Notes: generated from the letters alone by a model not told the origin. DNA of 33,709 bases from Gnetum montanum (GCA_015680685.1 MNCI01034662.1:33208-66916), one strand, 5' to 3'. Positions 10,724 through 21,429 are shown, numbered from the stretch's first letter. A program made the numbers and translations.

Positions 10724-11834
10724 ATTCATGGCTGGGATGTAAAACATGCAAAAGTAATTTGTGAAATTTCATTTTTGTTGCATCTGTAATGGTACATTTG
10801 TAATGTAAAAGCAACTAAGACAACACACACATTCTATTATGCATCTACGATGTAATAAAGTTTCCTGGTTCATCTGGCAGCATAATTGTTAATTCACAAT
10901 TGTCCTACGAATAGGGCAAAGTATTCCCCAGTGCTGCTTTTTAAAACATCATTCATATTAAAATTTGGGCAAACAAGGATGCACCTTCTATAATACCATT
11001 AAATAAACAGGAACATAGACTCTTCTACAGACTCACTACCCATAACGTTCATAACAATTGAGTAAACGATTATAAGTAAACAAAAATAGATGTTTTTATC
11101 TTTTACACCCGTTTGTTTTCGCCTTCCAAAAAACACTCATCCATACTAATCATAACAATTAGCCAAACACACAACATTGGAGCTTATTCTACAAAACCGT
11201 TGATATGATAACAACTGGGCGAAACCACAAACGGGCTATTTTGAACGGGAACATGATTCTTCTACAATATCACTCCTCATAAGGTTTATAGCAATTGGGA
11301 AAGAGTAAACAAAAATAAAGCTTCTATCTTTTTCCCTCTTTTTTGGCCGACCAGGCCAAGGTTACAATAAGCTCATTCTTTGAATGAGTACACAGTACAT
11401 AACATGAGCCCAGCTGGCCGTGTGCTAACTACAATCATAGGCAATGCACAGGGAATGATTGGAAGGGCAAGTAGAGCATGCATAAAAATAACAGTCCATT
11501 AGAATTCAAAAATATTTTGCTGTAAAAGATTAATTACCAACCTTCAAATGAGTCATGTATCTCATCATTCAATCAGACCAAAATTGTTTATTATGAAATA
11601 CATGGAATCAATACAGTAGATGCACTAAAATTCAACCCAGCTTTTACAAGATTCACTCAAATTATAAATATATAACTAAACTAATCTTACCTTCTGAAAA
11701 GCACTTATCCATACTAAACATAAAAATGGGCCAAACACACAAAATCAGCATTTATTCTACAAAAATGTTAATATGCTACCAATTGAGCGAACTACAACTG
11801 TGCTATTTCACCGCATTACCACTGCAAAAAAAAA
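10724..11834. repeat. accD 3' flank with diverged duplicated blocks
   Basis: No gene is seen. Two pairs of diverged direct repeats occur. 11123-11245 and 11692-11825 both contain 'cactcatccatacta'/'cacttatccatacta', 'gccaaacacacaa' and 'attctacaaaa'. 10998-11092 and 11246-11340 both contain 'cttctaca...tcac', 'aacaattg(a/g)g' and 'taaacaaaaata'. The flank thus grew by repeated local duplication. Confidence 0.6.
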
Positions 11835-12214
11835 AAAAATTTCAAATCCAAGATTGTGATGCCACAACCACAATAACAGTTTTAACAAAGAGGCCAGGCG
11901 GGCAGCCAGGCAAATCAAATGAAAGGGAGTACACCATACAAACCAGAACCAGAAACCGAACCCGAATCTGCTTCTGTTCTACTACTAGACTAAAAAAGGG
12001 CAGGGAGGCTATTTATACGTTATACCCATAAAAAAAAACAGAACACAAAATTCAAATCCTTGATTTTCCGCAACGGAGCCCTAATGCCGGCACCACAACA
12101 ACAGTTCCAACAAAAGTTCAGACACCCAAATCAAATCAAATGAAATGAAAGCGGGGCAGAAGCAGAAACCAAACCAAACCAAACCAAGCCCAACCCGGAT
12201 CCGCCGCTGCCGTC
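11835..12214 (-). repeat. accD 3' UTR region with an old tandem duplication
   Basis: The segment just after the accD stop (12048-12219) is repeated in decayed form at 11835-11990. Shared blocks are 'tcaaatcc', 'ccacaacaacag', 'aaatcaaatgaaa', 'accaaacc...ccc(g)ga(t/a)c(c/t)', and 'tactagac' versus 'tcctagac' at the stop codon. The distal copy has lost most CG and CC bases to T or A. The proximal copy probably forms the accD 3' UTR. I cannot fix a poly(A) site; minus-strand AATAAA-like sites are not clear. Confidence 0.6.
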
Positions 12215-13321
12215 CTAGACAACAACCTTCTGGTAATTGGGAGCGCAGCTGTAGAGCTCGAACAGCTCACTGAGGACGCCCTTCATGAGGGTCCGGGGAA
12301 CGATCAGATCACACAGTCCATGCTCGAACAGATGCTCGGCCTTCTGCAGGTCATCGCCGATCTTCTGCCCGAGCGCCTGCTCGATGACGCGCTTGCCGGC
12401 GAAGGCGACGTACGCCTTGGGCTCCGCGATGATAACGTCGCCGAGCATGCCGAAACTGGCGGTGACGCCGCCGGTGGTGGGATGGGTAACAACGGAGACA
12501 TACAGAAGCCGTTTCTGGAGCTGATGCACGGACAGGGCGGCGGAAACCTTGGCCATCTGCATGAGACTGAAGCTCCCTTCCTGCATGCGGGCACCGCCGG
12601 AGGCGCAGACGGTGACGACGGGGACGCCGGACGCGGAGGCGTGCTCGATCAGGCGCGTCAGTTTCTCGCCGACGACGGAGCCCATGCTGCCGCCCATGAA
12701 CTGGAAATCCATGACGGCCAGGGCCACGGGACGGCCGTGCAGAGCCCCGGTGCCCGTCTGCACGGCGTCCGCGAGCCCCGTCCGCGCCTGGTACGCCGCC
12801 ACGTGGTCCGCGTACGCCGTGGCGTCGTCCACGGAGAAGCCCAGCACGTCGGCCGCGTGCAGGTCCTCGTCCAGCGGCCGCCACGTGCCGGCGTCGATGA
12901 GCAGCTCCACGCGGTCGCTGCTGGACATGGGCAAGTGGTAGCCGCACTCCTCGCACACGCTCTTGTTCTCGCGCAGGTATTTCAGGTACAGAAGGTTCTC
13001 GCAGTTGTCGCACTGCGCCCACAGGCGGTTCCCGCCGGCCGGGTCGCCGCGAGAGGATTTCTTGGGGTCCAGGTCGCCCGTGGCGCCGGTCCCGCCGCTG
13101 CCGCCCGGGCCGGCCGAGCCCCCCTTGCGCTGGATGAGGTCCACCAGGCCGCTGATCTTGCGGCTCTCCTCGAACCACTCCTTCAGCGACATTCGGCACG
13201 TCTGAGACCGAGGACGCCGAGAGCGCCGTGGAATTCTGCCGCGGACGCCGGCGCCGCCGAGCGCCGGGGCGAAGGATACGGCGGTCCGCGCTGCCGCTGC
13301 TGCTGCGGTGATGGTGGCCAT
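12215..13321 (-). CDS. accD: Plastid acetyl-CoA carboxylase carboxyltransferase beta subunit, nuclear-encoded
   Basis: Intronless, 368 residues. AccD with AccA forms the carboxyltransferase that moves the carboxyl group from carboxybiotin-BCCP to acetyl-CoA, giving malonyl-CoA for plastid fatty-acid synthesis. Residues 1-43 are Ala/Arg/Ser-rich and lack acidic residues, a likely chloroplast transit peptide. Met44 begins [15 protein letters not shown], the normal start of plastid-encoded AccD. 67-82 is a Gly-rich linker. C104-X2-C107-X15-C123-X2-C126 is the zinc ribbon. 205-222 ([16 protein letters not shown]), 239-250 ([11 protein letters not shown]) and 281-295 ([15 protein letters not shown]) are the crotonase-fold acyl-CoA and carboxybiotin regions. 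The frame is intact to TAG at 12215. The gene is strongly GC-rich in an AT-rich neighbourhood. '[16 protein letters not shown]' and 'AEHLFEHGL' recall gymnosperm plastid AccD. The start is the first ATG in frame; the context is C at -3 and G at +4. Confidence 0.95.
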   Translation of the reverse strand: MATITAAAAAARTAVSFAPALGGAGVRGRIPRRSRRPRSQTCRMSLKEWFEESRKISGLVDLIQRKGGSAGPGGSGGTGATGDLDPKKSSRGDPAGGNRLWAQCDNCENLLYLKYLRENKSVCEECGYHLPMSSSDRVELLIDAGTWRPLDEDLHAADVLGFSVDDATAYADHVAAYQARTGLADAVQTGTGALHGRPVALAVMDFQFMGGSMGSVVGEKLTRLIEHASASGVPVVTVCASGGARMQEGSFSLMQMAKVSAALSVHQLQKRLLYVSVVTHPTTGGVTASFGMLGDVIIAEPKAYVAFAGKRVIEQALGQKIGDDLQKAEHLFEHGLCDLIVPRTLMKGVLSELFELYSCAPNYQKVVV

Positions 13322-13600
13322 GGGCCTGGGCCTGGGCTTGGGCTTGGAATTCGGTTGGATGCGATTGCTCTGCGCAGTGCGATGGATCCGAGTGGTTCGG
13401 ATCTGTGGATCTACCGATGCTCCTCCTTCGCTTCTTCTTGTTATGATTCTTCTTGTGCTTCTGCTGGATTGCGTTTGCGTTCTGTGTATTTCGTTCGTTC
13501 GTTCGTTCGATTTCTCGTTGGTATCGACGCGTGAGATGGATGAGAAGCAAGCTAGAGAGTGGGAGGGAGGAAGCGTGGTAGCGCAGCGGTTTACTGCTGT
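13322..13600 (-). promoter_or_regulatory. accD 5' UTR (inferred)
   Basis: Between the predicted transcription start and the ATG lie about 280 bases. On the minus strand they contain a pyrimidine-rich TCCCTCCCACTCTCT tract (13556-13570, a typical plant Y-patch/leader feature), a GAAC tetranucleotide repeat (13492-13510) and a CAAGCC/CAGGCC repeat just before the start codon. The extent depends on the inferred TATA box. Confidence 0.5.
13492..13510 (-). repeat. (GAAC)n microsatellite in the accD leader
   Basis: The plus strand reads TTCGTTCGTTCGTTCG, four to five units of GAAC on the gene strand. It lies in the inferred 5' UTR and could vary in length between individuals. Confidence 0.9.
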
Positions 13601-13605
13601 CCTTC

Positions 13606-13636
13606 AATCAATGCATTGATTCAGGACAAATATACC
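13606..13636 (-). promoter_or_regulatory. accD core promoter: TATA box and perfect palindrome
   Basis: The minus strand has GGTATATTT at 13636-13628, a plausible TATA box about 310 bases upstream of the ATG. Just downstream of it lies a perfect 16-bp palindrome, AATCAATGCATTGATT (13606-13621), containing CAATGCATTG, which resembles an HD-Zip-type dyad. Position relative to the GC-rich gene and the Y-patch supports a promoter. No expression evidence is available from sequence. Confidence 0.5.
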
Positions 13637-13639
13637 TTT

Positions 13640-14192
13640 TGCCCAAATTTTCAGAAGACATCGACACATATTTTTGGGTTTTATATGATAAGTTTTTGTT
13701 TATATGAAATTGTTTAACTGAGATCTATAGCCGTTAAAATGAAGCATTACTTTTTTGAAAAATGAATACTTTAGCGTCAGTTCAAAAGGTAGCTCTTAAA
13801 TCAATATAAATAGGAAATTGAAACTAAGATATTTTTTATTAAGTGTACATACTCTCATGATGCATTGGGTAAAAGAAAGCATAATGATATCTTGGACAAA
13901 GAAAATATATATAGTACACTAAGCCGACACTTCATTAATAAAGTTGTCAAATTTCCTTGTGCTAAGTCAATTAAACTATTCGTTGTGATTTGTCATTTGT
14001 GATCACTTTAGAGTAGAAAAGAACATTCTTCAAATATGTGATGCTCATCTTCAATTCTTCTTTGATTGCATAAATGATATGTTCTTTCATCGCTTGCTCT
14101 ATTTACCTATTTCAATTCTAAAATAATAGGAGCCCAATCCTACTCCACTAATTTGACATAGAAAGTGACAAGATATAAGGGCCTATTGTGAT
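13640..14192. other. accD upstream spacer
   Basis: AT-rich sequence with no gene, LTR or RNA recognised. It would hold any distal accD promoter elements, but none stands out. Confidence 0.4.
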
Positions 14193-14330
14193 GTCCTCTA
14201 GAAACAACACACAACATCATCACCCAAATGTTGTTAAAAGTAGACAAGGATTCCCACATCAAGGATGGGTGTGGGTAAAGAAGTAAGTATAGCGACAAAA
14301 ATTTCAAATGACAGCCTAGAACATTGATAT
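14193..14330 (+). repeat. Dispersed repeat copy upstream of LINE endonuclease
   Basis: Similar to 8262-8410 over about 130 bases (shared 'aacaacacacaacat', 'cacccaaatgtt', 'agtagacaagg', 'aaatttcaaatg'). Its place directly before the endonuclease fragment suggests that it is part of a LINE, but no ORF1 motif is visible. Confidence 0.5.
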
Positions 14331-14375
14331 TCTCAATAAAAAGACTTTTGAAATTACCAACACTGTGAAAAGATA

Positions 14376-15215
14376 AGAATTTGCATCGCAAACCTTTAAG
14401 AAACAAGATGGAAAGGAAATAAAGCTAAAGATTTAGGCTAGGGTTACAAACTCTTCTACTTAGGAAAAGAAAATCATTGAAAGATAAAATGGTACAAGTA
14501 TATTGTCATGATGATCGAATTATGGTTATCAAACTTGTACTTGGAAATGAGATCATTAACATCATTAGTATATATGCTTCACAGATTAGCGTAGAAAGTT
14601 TAATTAAACAGGATATATGGAATTCCATGGATCGAGTACTTCAAGAAATTCCCCAACAAGAAAGCATATTTATTAGATGGAATTTTAATGGTCATGTTGA
14701 ATTTATGAAAATGGGATATGATAGGATTCATGGAGGATATTAATTTGGAGAGCACAATGACATGGAATATTTACTACTGTAATTTGCAAGTGCCTATGAC
14801 CTTACAATTGTAAATACTTATTTCAAAAAGAGGATGAAACATTGATTACATAAAAGAGTAGTATGGATAAACATAAATTGATTATTTCTTGTGCATAAAA
14901 GAAACTAGGCCATGTGCAAAGACTATAAGGTCATACTTAGAGAGTGCCTTGCAACTAAGCATCAACTAATGGTCATGGATTTAGCTATATATAGCTTTAA
15001 AGGTAGCATGAGAAAGGGGACTAAATGCATAAAATGGTGGAATTTGATAAAAGATAACATCACCTTATTCATAGAATAACTGCTTCATGAAGGTACCTAG
15101 AATTGAGATTACTCTACAAATTTAATTTGAGGCCAAATGGAAAGTTGCATTCAAAAAATTGGAATGAACATTTTAAGTGAAACAAAAGGCAAAAATTACA
15201 TCCTAAAGAAGACAT
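14376..15215 (+). pseudogene. LINE (plant L1-like) endonuclease fragment
   Basis: Conserved blocks follow the order of APE-type endonucleases of plant LINEs. At 14385-14417 is IAN-L-(stop for Q)-ETRWKG with the catalytic Glu; the stop is a CAA-to-TAA change. At 14442 is GYKLFYLGKENH, then a frameshift. 14477-14743 reads MVQVYCHDDRIMVIKLVLGN, IISIYASQ and FIRWNFNGHVEF...GYDRIHGGY. Here the usual G-D-x-N has become RWNFN, losing the catalytic Asp. Then comes AYDLTIVNTYFKKR (about 14795-14835), and KDYKVILRECLATKHQLMV (about 14918-14975). The RT domain is not present before the LTR at 15222. The family nicks the target DNA to prime reverse transcription; this copy is dead. Confidence 0.85.
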
Positions 15216-15221
15216 GGTGAC

Positions 15222-16004
15222 TGATGAATTGTATTCTTCGTAGGCCCCGATATCAGATCCTTGATATCAAAGCCCCAATATCGCGAGATGAGTGCTTGCC
15301 TATAAATACAATAGTTGGATGCACGATTCATCCCATCTGTCCATTAGTTGTAGTGAAGCTATTGTAGTTTTTCCTTCCAAAAGATAGAATATTTTCTGAG
15401 TGCCCACAGCAAGAGTCAAAGAAGTGTACAGATCTTTATTCAAACACTAATGTATCTGAGCACCTCAATGTGAACAACAATAAAGATGAGCTTTTCTAAT
15501 CAAACATTGTAGCACTTGAAATAGATTAATGTTTCCTTATGCATTTATTACCCATGCACTTTAATGAATTCTAATTAAGTAACTAATATTGATTAAATAA
15601 TGAACATAAGTACAACCACTTCAAGCATACGTTTAACACTTGGTAATCCCAATAGCACTATAATGTGTTTAGGATGTGTATAGAAAGTGGGAATAGATGC
15701 TTATGTTAGGATTAGTTAAATATTAGCTAGTTATTAGACTAATTAATCATTTAATTACTTTATGCTTATTCTTAGGCAACTTAAATCATAAAAGGTAAAA
15801 TGATAAAAATTAGATGCCTCAATTATACTTAACCATACACTGGCACCTCACAAGTGAAACTTAGAAGACAACGATCATGTCCTTGGTATTCACCTCCTAG
15901 GCTCAGTGTACTTAGAGAACTAAAGTCTATTGAATTCAACTGGATTGCTTATTGAATGCTAGTGATTCATATGGTTGGGCATAGGGTATACTCACTACTC
16001 ATCT
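15222..16004 (+). repeat. 5' LTR of the outer element
   Basis: Starts TGATGA at 15222, ends ...CTCATCT at 16004 (TCATCA with the last base changed). U3 is short, with GATATC sites near 15249 and 15263 and one AATATC near 15277. TATA box: TATAAATA at 15301-15308. The R/U5 region carries 'gatctttattcaaacac' and the conserved 'atggttgggcatagg' block. Its U3 resembles the LTR at 4040-4893 rather than the 3' LTR of its own element. Confidence 0.85.
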
Positions 16005-16024
16005 TTGGTGCCATTGCCAAGGAC
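16005..16024 (+). promoter_or_regulatory. Primer-binding site of the outer element
   Basis: TTGGTGCCATTGCCAAGGAC directly follows the LTR. It matches the tRNA-Asp 3'-end complement apart from C-to-T and G-to-A changes. Confidence 0.8.
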
Positions 16025-16156
16025 TTTAGTTAGCTACATGTACTATTTAGGACTTAGTGAAATTTTTTTAAGACTTTGTAACAAACCCATCATAGCTAAA
16101 TCATTTAACTAACAAAGTATATTACAAGCATACTATTTTTCTTGGTAATCTAAAAT

Positions 16157-18086
16157 GTCTTCTTCTCACAAGGATGATTCTCTGTTGAGGTTTCAGCATA
16201 CATCCAATCAACAAAGGAATGGATGGTCAAATTTGCCAGTGTCCCAACAATGCAAAGTGGTATATACTCATCTTGATGAGTATGTGCCAGGCTTCACAAT
16301 CATCCTACATTAGGATGAACAATTGTAGTGGAGGGACATGGAGGACAACATTTTGTTGCTACCCAATCAATCAGTTCCTATGATGTTGCACTAAACTCTT
16401 ATGAGGTTGGGCATCTAGGGCTCAATGCTAAATACATTATGTAAGACCACGACTATTAGATTATCATCCCACTAAGGAATAATGCAAAAGAGATTAGCAA
16501 CAAGAAAGGCACTATGAAGCTTTGAAGGGAAAATAGTTCAATAACTCCTTGTTCTTGTTAGGCCAGAAAGATGGAGAGGATCCCTTTTCTGGGGGTTCTC
16601 AACTCACTGACTCTCTTCCCCTTGGTTTTGACAAAGGGGCCTTGAACTAGAATTTACAATCCACTATAAACAATCCTAGTTTGGGCAAGAATGGGTCCCA
16701 TGATCATGGGGGATCCAAAGGTGGGAGCCATGGCAGGGACAAGGACAAGCATCACGATGATGATCATGGTTGTAACCACAAAAGAGGGGATGGTAGGCAC
16801 CGTGGTGGTGCTAGTTCTCTTTCCTCTTCACCTTTGTCATCCTCTTTTTCCTCCTCTAGCTCCAACTAAAGTTGTAGAGGACGTGATCATGATAGAGGTG
16901 ACCAATAAAATAGAGATGATCATAGGGCTCGTTGAACTAGTTAAGACCAGGGACATGGGTAATCAAGGAAGACCCACCACCACAAAAGAAAGGGAAGCAT
17001 AAGACATTATGATCACCATGGCCGTTATAGGGGCTAGACCATGATGAGCCTTTGATTGCAATAAGGAACATGCTGAACACTACAAAGGCAATGAGAATTC
17101 CAATAAGGCATGTGAAAGATAGCAGATTCAAATGATTAGATATGAAAAATATCCCCAAGTTCAAAAGAGGATACAATTAAAATCCGTAGAACCATCTTCA
17201 AGTCTTTCACAATGCCTATGCCTTATCAAACATTGAAAACAAATGGTAAAAGCCAAAGTTGTTCCCAAGGATACTAATCAAGAAAGCTAAAAAATTGGTA
17301 TGAGTTTTTAGAGCTAGAATCAATCCGTTGATGGAGTACAATGCTTAAGCTCTTTAATGACAAGTATCAAACATACTACTGAGTGTCCAACCTAAGAAAG
17401 TAGATCTAAGGTTGGAAACAAGGAACACATGAATCCTTGGATACAACCACGGATAAGTACTATTCCCTTTTACATCGATGTCCTAGCCATGGTTATTCTC
17501 AAAGGGAGCATCTCTACCATGTCATAAATGGGCTCCGAATAGAAACATAGAGAACTCTTGGGGTTTATGCCCAAGGGACACTTTCAGAACTTAGAGTCCA
17601 TTGGATTCAAAGGCTAATAAAGTAGGTTGCCAAAGAATAAGAAGAGTTGAGAAAAAGGGAAACTATAGAGGAGTACAGCTAGGATCCTTCCATTAAACAA
17701 AGGGAGGTCTAATTCTATGACAATGAGAAGGAGGCACCACTTGATGAGTTGGTGCAACAAAAGACCTTACCGATTTAGAAGTCTATTTCTAACATTTTGA
17801 CCAAGGTAGACATAATGTAGAACTCTTTGGATGAAAAGTTCCAAACTGCTCTAAAAATAGCAAAGGAATCCAAAGAGAAAAGTAGTGATTGTGATTGCAA
17901 AAGAAGGAAGGAAGCTAAACGTGCCCACCCAAGACGTAAGGGCAAGACTATTGTAGTACAGGAGGTTGTGGAGTTCGAAACAAATGATGATGATGGATGT
18001 GACATTTGCCAATACAAACATCTTAAGAGATGTTGCCCCATTATGTCACACTTACAAGAACATGGGATGTATGCTCTAAATCCTAG
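16157..18086 (+). pseudogene. Outer element gag, 5' part
   Basis: Likely start ATG at 16157 (MSSSHKDD). Many stops follow. Recognisable parts: a His/Gly/Asp/Arg-rich spacer at 16681-16869; a decayed gag core around 17340-17560 (the 'RRWST...LF..KYQTY...V.NLR' and 'YYSL..RCPSHGYS' type region, as in the inner copy); and the C-terminal zinc-binding-like segment in 17827-18060, ending CDICQYKHLKRCCPIMSHLQ. The last part is basic and Lys-rich. The gene stops at 18086 because the inner element is inserted; it resumes at 26979. Confidence 0.75.
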
Positions 18087-18091
18087 ATTAG
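18087..18091 (+). repeat. Left target-site duplication of the inner element (ATTAG)
   Basis: The five bases before the inner 5' LTR are ATTAG. The five after the 3' LTR (26974-26978) are ATTGG, one transition apart. Outer-element gag is continuous across the two. Confidence 0.8.
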
Positions 18092-19049
18092 TGATGAAGT
18101 GTCAAATGGTCGATGCGTTTACTAGGCCGCGTATACAAGACCCCGTATACATGGTCATGTCGACGTGGCCCCATCGACGCGGCCCGTCGATGTGGTCCTG
18201 TATATGCGGCCTTGTCGATGTGGCCCCATTGACGCATCCTTCCATGCATCGACGTGGCCCTATTTACGTGATGCTTGTTTCGGCATATATATAAGTGGGT
18301 TCCCGCCACACTTAGGTACCTTTTTGGTAGTTGTAGCGAAGCTCTTGTAGTTTGTTTCTGTGAGAGTTAGAATATTTTCCAAGTACCCACAGTAGGTGTA
18401 AGAAAGGTGTCCAGCTCTTTATTCGAGCGCTGATGTACCTAAGCCCATTGGTGTGAACGACAATAAAGATGAGCTTTTCAATCATTCCTTGTAGCAATTG
18501 GACTTAGTCATTTAATGCATTTAATAGTTTAATATTTCTATGGTTTAATAGTTCTTTAAGTTCTGTTGTTATTATTTCAATCACTATCTCTTGTTTATAA
18601 TTCATAGAAACCATAAGTACGACCATCTCGAACATAAACCCAACGCTTGGCAACCCAGTGATGCTTAACGTCTTGTAACCTAGTAGTGGTTAGGGGATGC
18701 TTAGGATGTGCATGGAAGATGGGATCAGATACTTATGCTAGGAAGAGTTAGGACATAGCTTAGGATAATTATAGATTACATAATATTTCATTCCTTACTT
18801 TCCATTCCGAGAAGTAGATGCTAGAAGATAAAGTAAAAAGCCATAAAAATTAGTTGCCTCAATCTCACTTAACCATCGCAATCAGAACATCACAAGTGAG
18901 GTTGAGAAGATAATGACCGTTCTAACAAAGGGTTTTGCTGGGTAAGGTCTAGTGTATGCAAGTGCTTATAGTCTACGAAATTCGACCGAGTCACGTGTGA
19001 ATGCTCGTGATTTGCATGGTTGGGCATAGGAGCACCTAGCCGCTCATCA
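18092..19049 (+). repeat. 5' LTR of the inner element
   Basis: 958 bp, TGATGA...TCATCA. U3 (18105-18270) is a GC-rich array of ~18-21-bp units of the GTCGATGTGGCCCCATCGACG kind. TATA box: CATATATATAAG at 18284-18295. R/U5 has 'ctctttattcgagcgctgatg' and the conserved 'tggttgggcatagg' end. It is longer than the 3' LTR because U3 has more array units. Confidence 0.9.
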
Positions 19050-19050
19050 T

Positions 19051-19070
19051 TGGTGCTATTGCTGGGGACT
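19051..19070 (+). promoter_or_regulatory. Primer-binding site of the inner element
   Basis: TGGTGCTATTGCTGGGGACT, one base after the LTR. It differs from the tRNA-Asp 3'-end complement almost only by C-to-T changes. Confidence 0.85.
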
Positions 19071-19159
19071 GTTAGTCTTATATGTGCCATTTAACCTTAG
19101 CAAAATTATTATTCCACTAAGGCCCAACAGGCATGAGACCAATAGTAGGTAGAACGGTA

Positions 19160-20900
19160 TGAACACATGAAGGGGAAACAATTCAGTAACCCCTTATTCT
19201 TGCAAGGGCTGCAGGATGATGGGGAGCCTATCTTTCACGATTCTCATTTGGCCGAACTTCCTCTGGGGCATTAGATCATCCAGTCCATCATCCAGAACAA
19301 GCAATCAAGTGACCAGGACCCCCAAGAAGATGGAGGATCACGGAGGAGAGGTCACAACACAAGCAAAGATGGGCAGGAAGATCGAGGTTGCCATCAAAGT
19401 AGAGGGGGAGATTGACATTGGGGCGGTGGTGATCCCTCTCCCTCTTCTCCATCCTCTCACTCCCCTCTACCTTCATACAGTTCAGACTCTGATCATAACC
19501 GTGGTAGAAAGGGGTGGGGTGATGGTGATCGTAAGGACCAAAAGGAATGACATGAGGAAGTGCATGACCAATCGCGTGAAACTCACCTTCATGAAAGGAG
19601 AGGTAGCCGAAATCATCATAGACATCGTGGTCCTCAGCAGGAATATGACTCGGATGAGCCATTACTGGCTACTCGAAGCATGCTTCATATCATTGAAGCA
19701 GTTCAGATACCCAACAGGCACTTGAAGGATAGCTGGATTAAACGCATTGACATGAATAATATCCCCAGGTTTGAAGGGGGGGGGGGTACAATTGTGATCC
19801 ACAAACTCACCTGCAAGAATTCCATGACACTTGCATCCTATAGAATATCGATAATGATTGGCAAAAGCATAAGCTATTCCCTCGCACACTCATCAAGGAA
19901 GCAGAAAGCTGGTATTGGTCTTTGGAACTGGAATCAATTAGGAGATGGAGTACGATGCTAGAGATCTTCAATGACAAGTATCAAACCTACTCCAGAGTGG
20001 CGAATCTAAGATGTCAAATCCAAGGTTGGAAGCAAGGGAATCATGAACCCTTGGATGTAGCCATGAGTAGGTACTATTCATTGTTACATCGATGCCCTAG
20101 TCATGGCTACTCTCAGCGGGCATAGCTTCACCATATCATTGATGAGCTCCGCTTTGAAACTAGAAAGACCTTTGGCATGTACACCCATGGACGATTATCA
20201 AAACTGAGGGCCCATCAACTGCAGCACCTCATTGAGCAAGTGGTCAAAGAAGAGGGGGAACTTAGAAAGAAGGAGAATGCAGAGGAGTTTAATCAGGATC
20301 CCTCCATCAGAAAGAGGAAGGTCTGATTTTGTGAAGAGGAGGAGGAATCACCACTGGATGTAGCGGTGAACCAAAAAACCTTGCCCCTACAGAAATTTGC
20401 CTATGAAATATCAGTAAAGGTTGACAAGATGTGGGACTCTCTGGATGAAAAATTTCGAAGTGTCTTGAAAATCGCAGAGGATTCCAAAGAGCAAGGTAAT
20501 GATCGTGATCAGCGTAGGAAGAAGGAAGCTAAACATGCCCACCATAAGGGTAAGGGCAAAGTTGCTATAGAAGAATAGGTTGCAGACTCTGATACAGAGG
20601 AAGATAATGAATGTGACATATGCCAATATGAACATTCTAAGGGGTGTTATCCCATGGTGTCACATCTACAAGAGTCTAGGGTGTATGCGTTGAACCCTCA
20701 TTTGGCAAAGAGGCAAACACCCCGAAGGTTGCCTTACCCACAAGGCAATCCCAGGCAGTTCCACCAACATCAAGGATATTATCCAAGTGGAGCACCACTG
20801 CAACCTTATGAACACTTTTAGTAGTGGCAGCATCCACAAGTGTGGGGGATGCCAAATCCAAGGCAGTAGTACCCTTACCGATAGCCAAATCCCTATGGGA
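19160..20900 (+). pseudogene. Inner element gag
   Basis: Best-preserved gag here, in several frames. 19560-19720: basic His/Arg-rich spacer leading to DEPLLATRSMLHIIEA. A run of ten G at about 19777-19786 coincides with a frameshift. 19922-20125: gag core with RRWSTMLEIFNDKYQTY, LRCQIQGWKQGNHEPL and SRYYSLLHRCPSHGYS (retrotransposon gag family). 20366-20578: DSLDEKFRSVLKIAEDSKEQ then a Lys/His-rich tract. About 20600-20670: CDICQYEHSKGCYPMVSHLQ, a CX2C...H...C zinc-knuckle-like motif. 20700-20860: Gln/Pro/Tyr-rich tail. In-frame stops (for example before 20366 and at 20576) separate the parts. Confidence 0.85.
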
Positions 20901-21429
20901 ACTACGTTCAACAACCAGTCTCTCCATGGGACTCTTCCAGTCATGCAACCTTCTAGAATTACTACCACCCCCCGAAATATTTTTGACCATAATCTCCATC
21001 ATCCAAGGGGGAAAGCCCACATCTTTACTATCATCCATCACCTTCTCTTGTCGTCCCTACTCAATAGCACCCCACTTAGCTACCACTTGCTCCACCTATG
21101 TAGGGGGAAATCCCACCATAGCCACAGCAACACAACGCTATGAGGGCTGTCAACCTACAACCGGCTCCTCAGCCGAGTGGACTGGAAGCCAAGCCACGAA
21201 AATGTCCCTTCTTCTGGCCCAATAACTTAAGCACACCCTCACACACACTTGTGGCTAGTGCCTCTGAACCTCAAACTACCTCCACTGTTCCACCCTTCGA
21301 GTAGCCTTCAAATCAAATGCCATCCAACGTACAAATGGTCATGCTCACACACACAGTGACCGACTGGATAAAGGCAGGTCACCTTCCCTAGAAATTGATT
21401 GATCTGACAAGTGCCCTCATTTATCTTTA

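Noticed and set aside
11726-12031. Plus-strand 101-codon frame next to accD
   Set aside because: It includes a poly-A run and the decayed copy of the accD 3' UTR; no protein-like character.
12320-13607. Long overlapping open frames of 404 codons (plus strand) and 418 codons (minus strand, other frame) across accD
   Set aside because: They are shadows of a GC-rich gene: low-complexity Arg/Gly/Ala/Val composition, no recognised motif and, for the minus one, a TTG start. The accD frame explains the region.
16005-16024. tRNA-Asp gene fragments at the sites matching tRNA-Asp
   Set aside because: Only the 18-20 bases complementary to the tRNA 3' end are present, directly after LTR ends; these are primer-binding sites.
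18088-18350. Open frames on both strands over the LTR U3, with Arg/Met/His repeats
   Set aside because: The periodic peptides come from the 18-21-bp noncoding U3 array.
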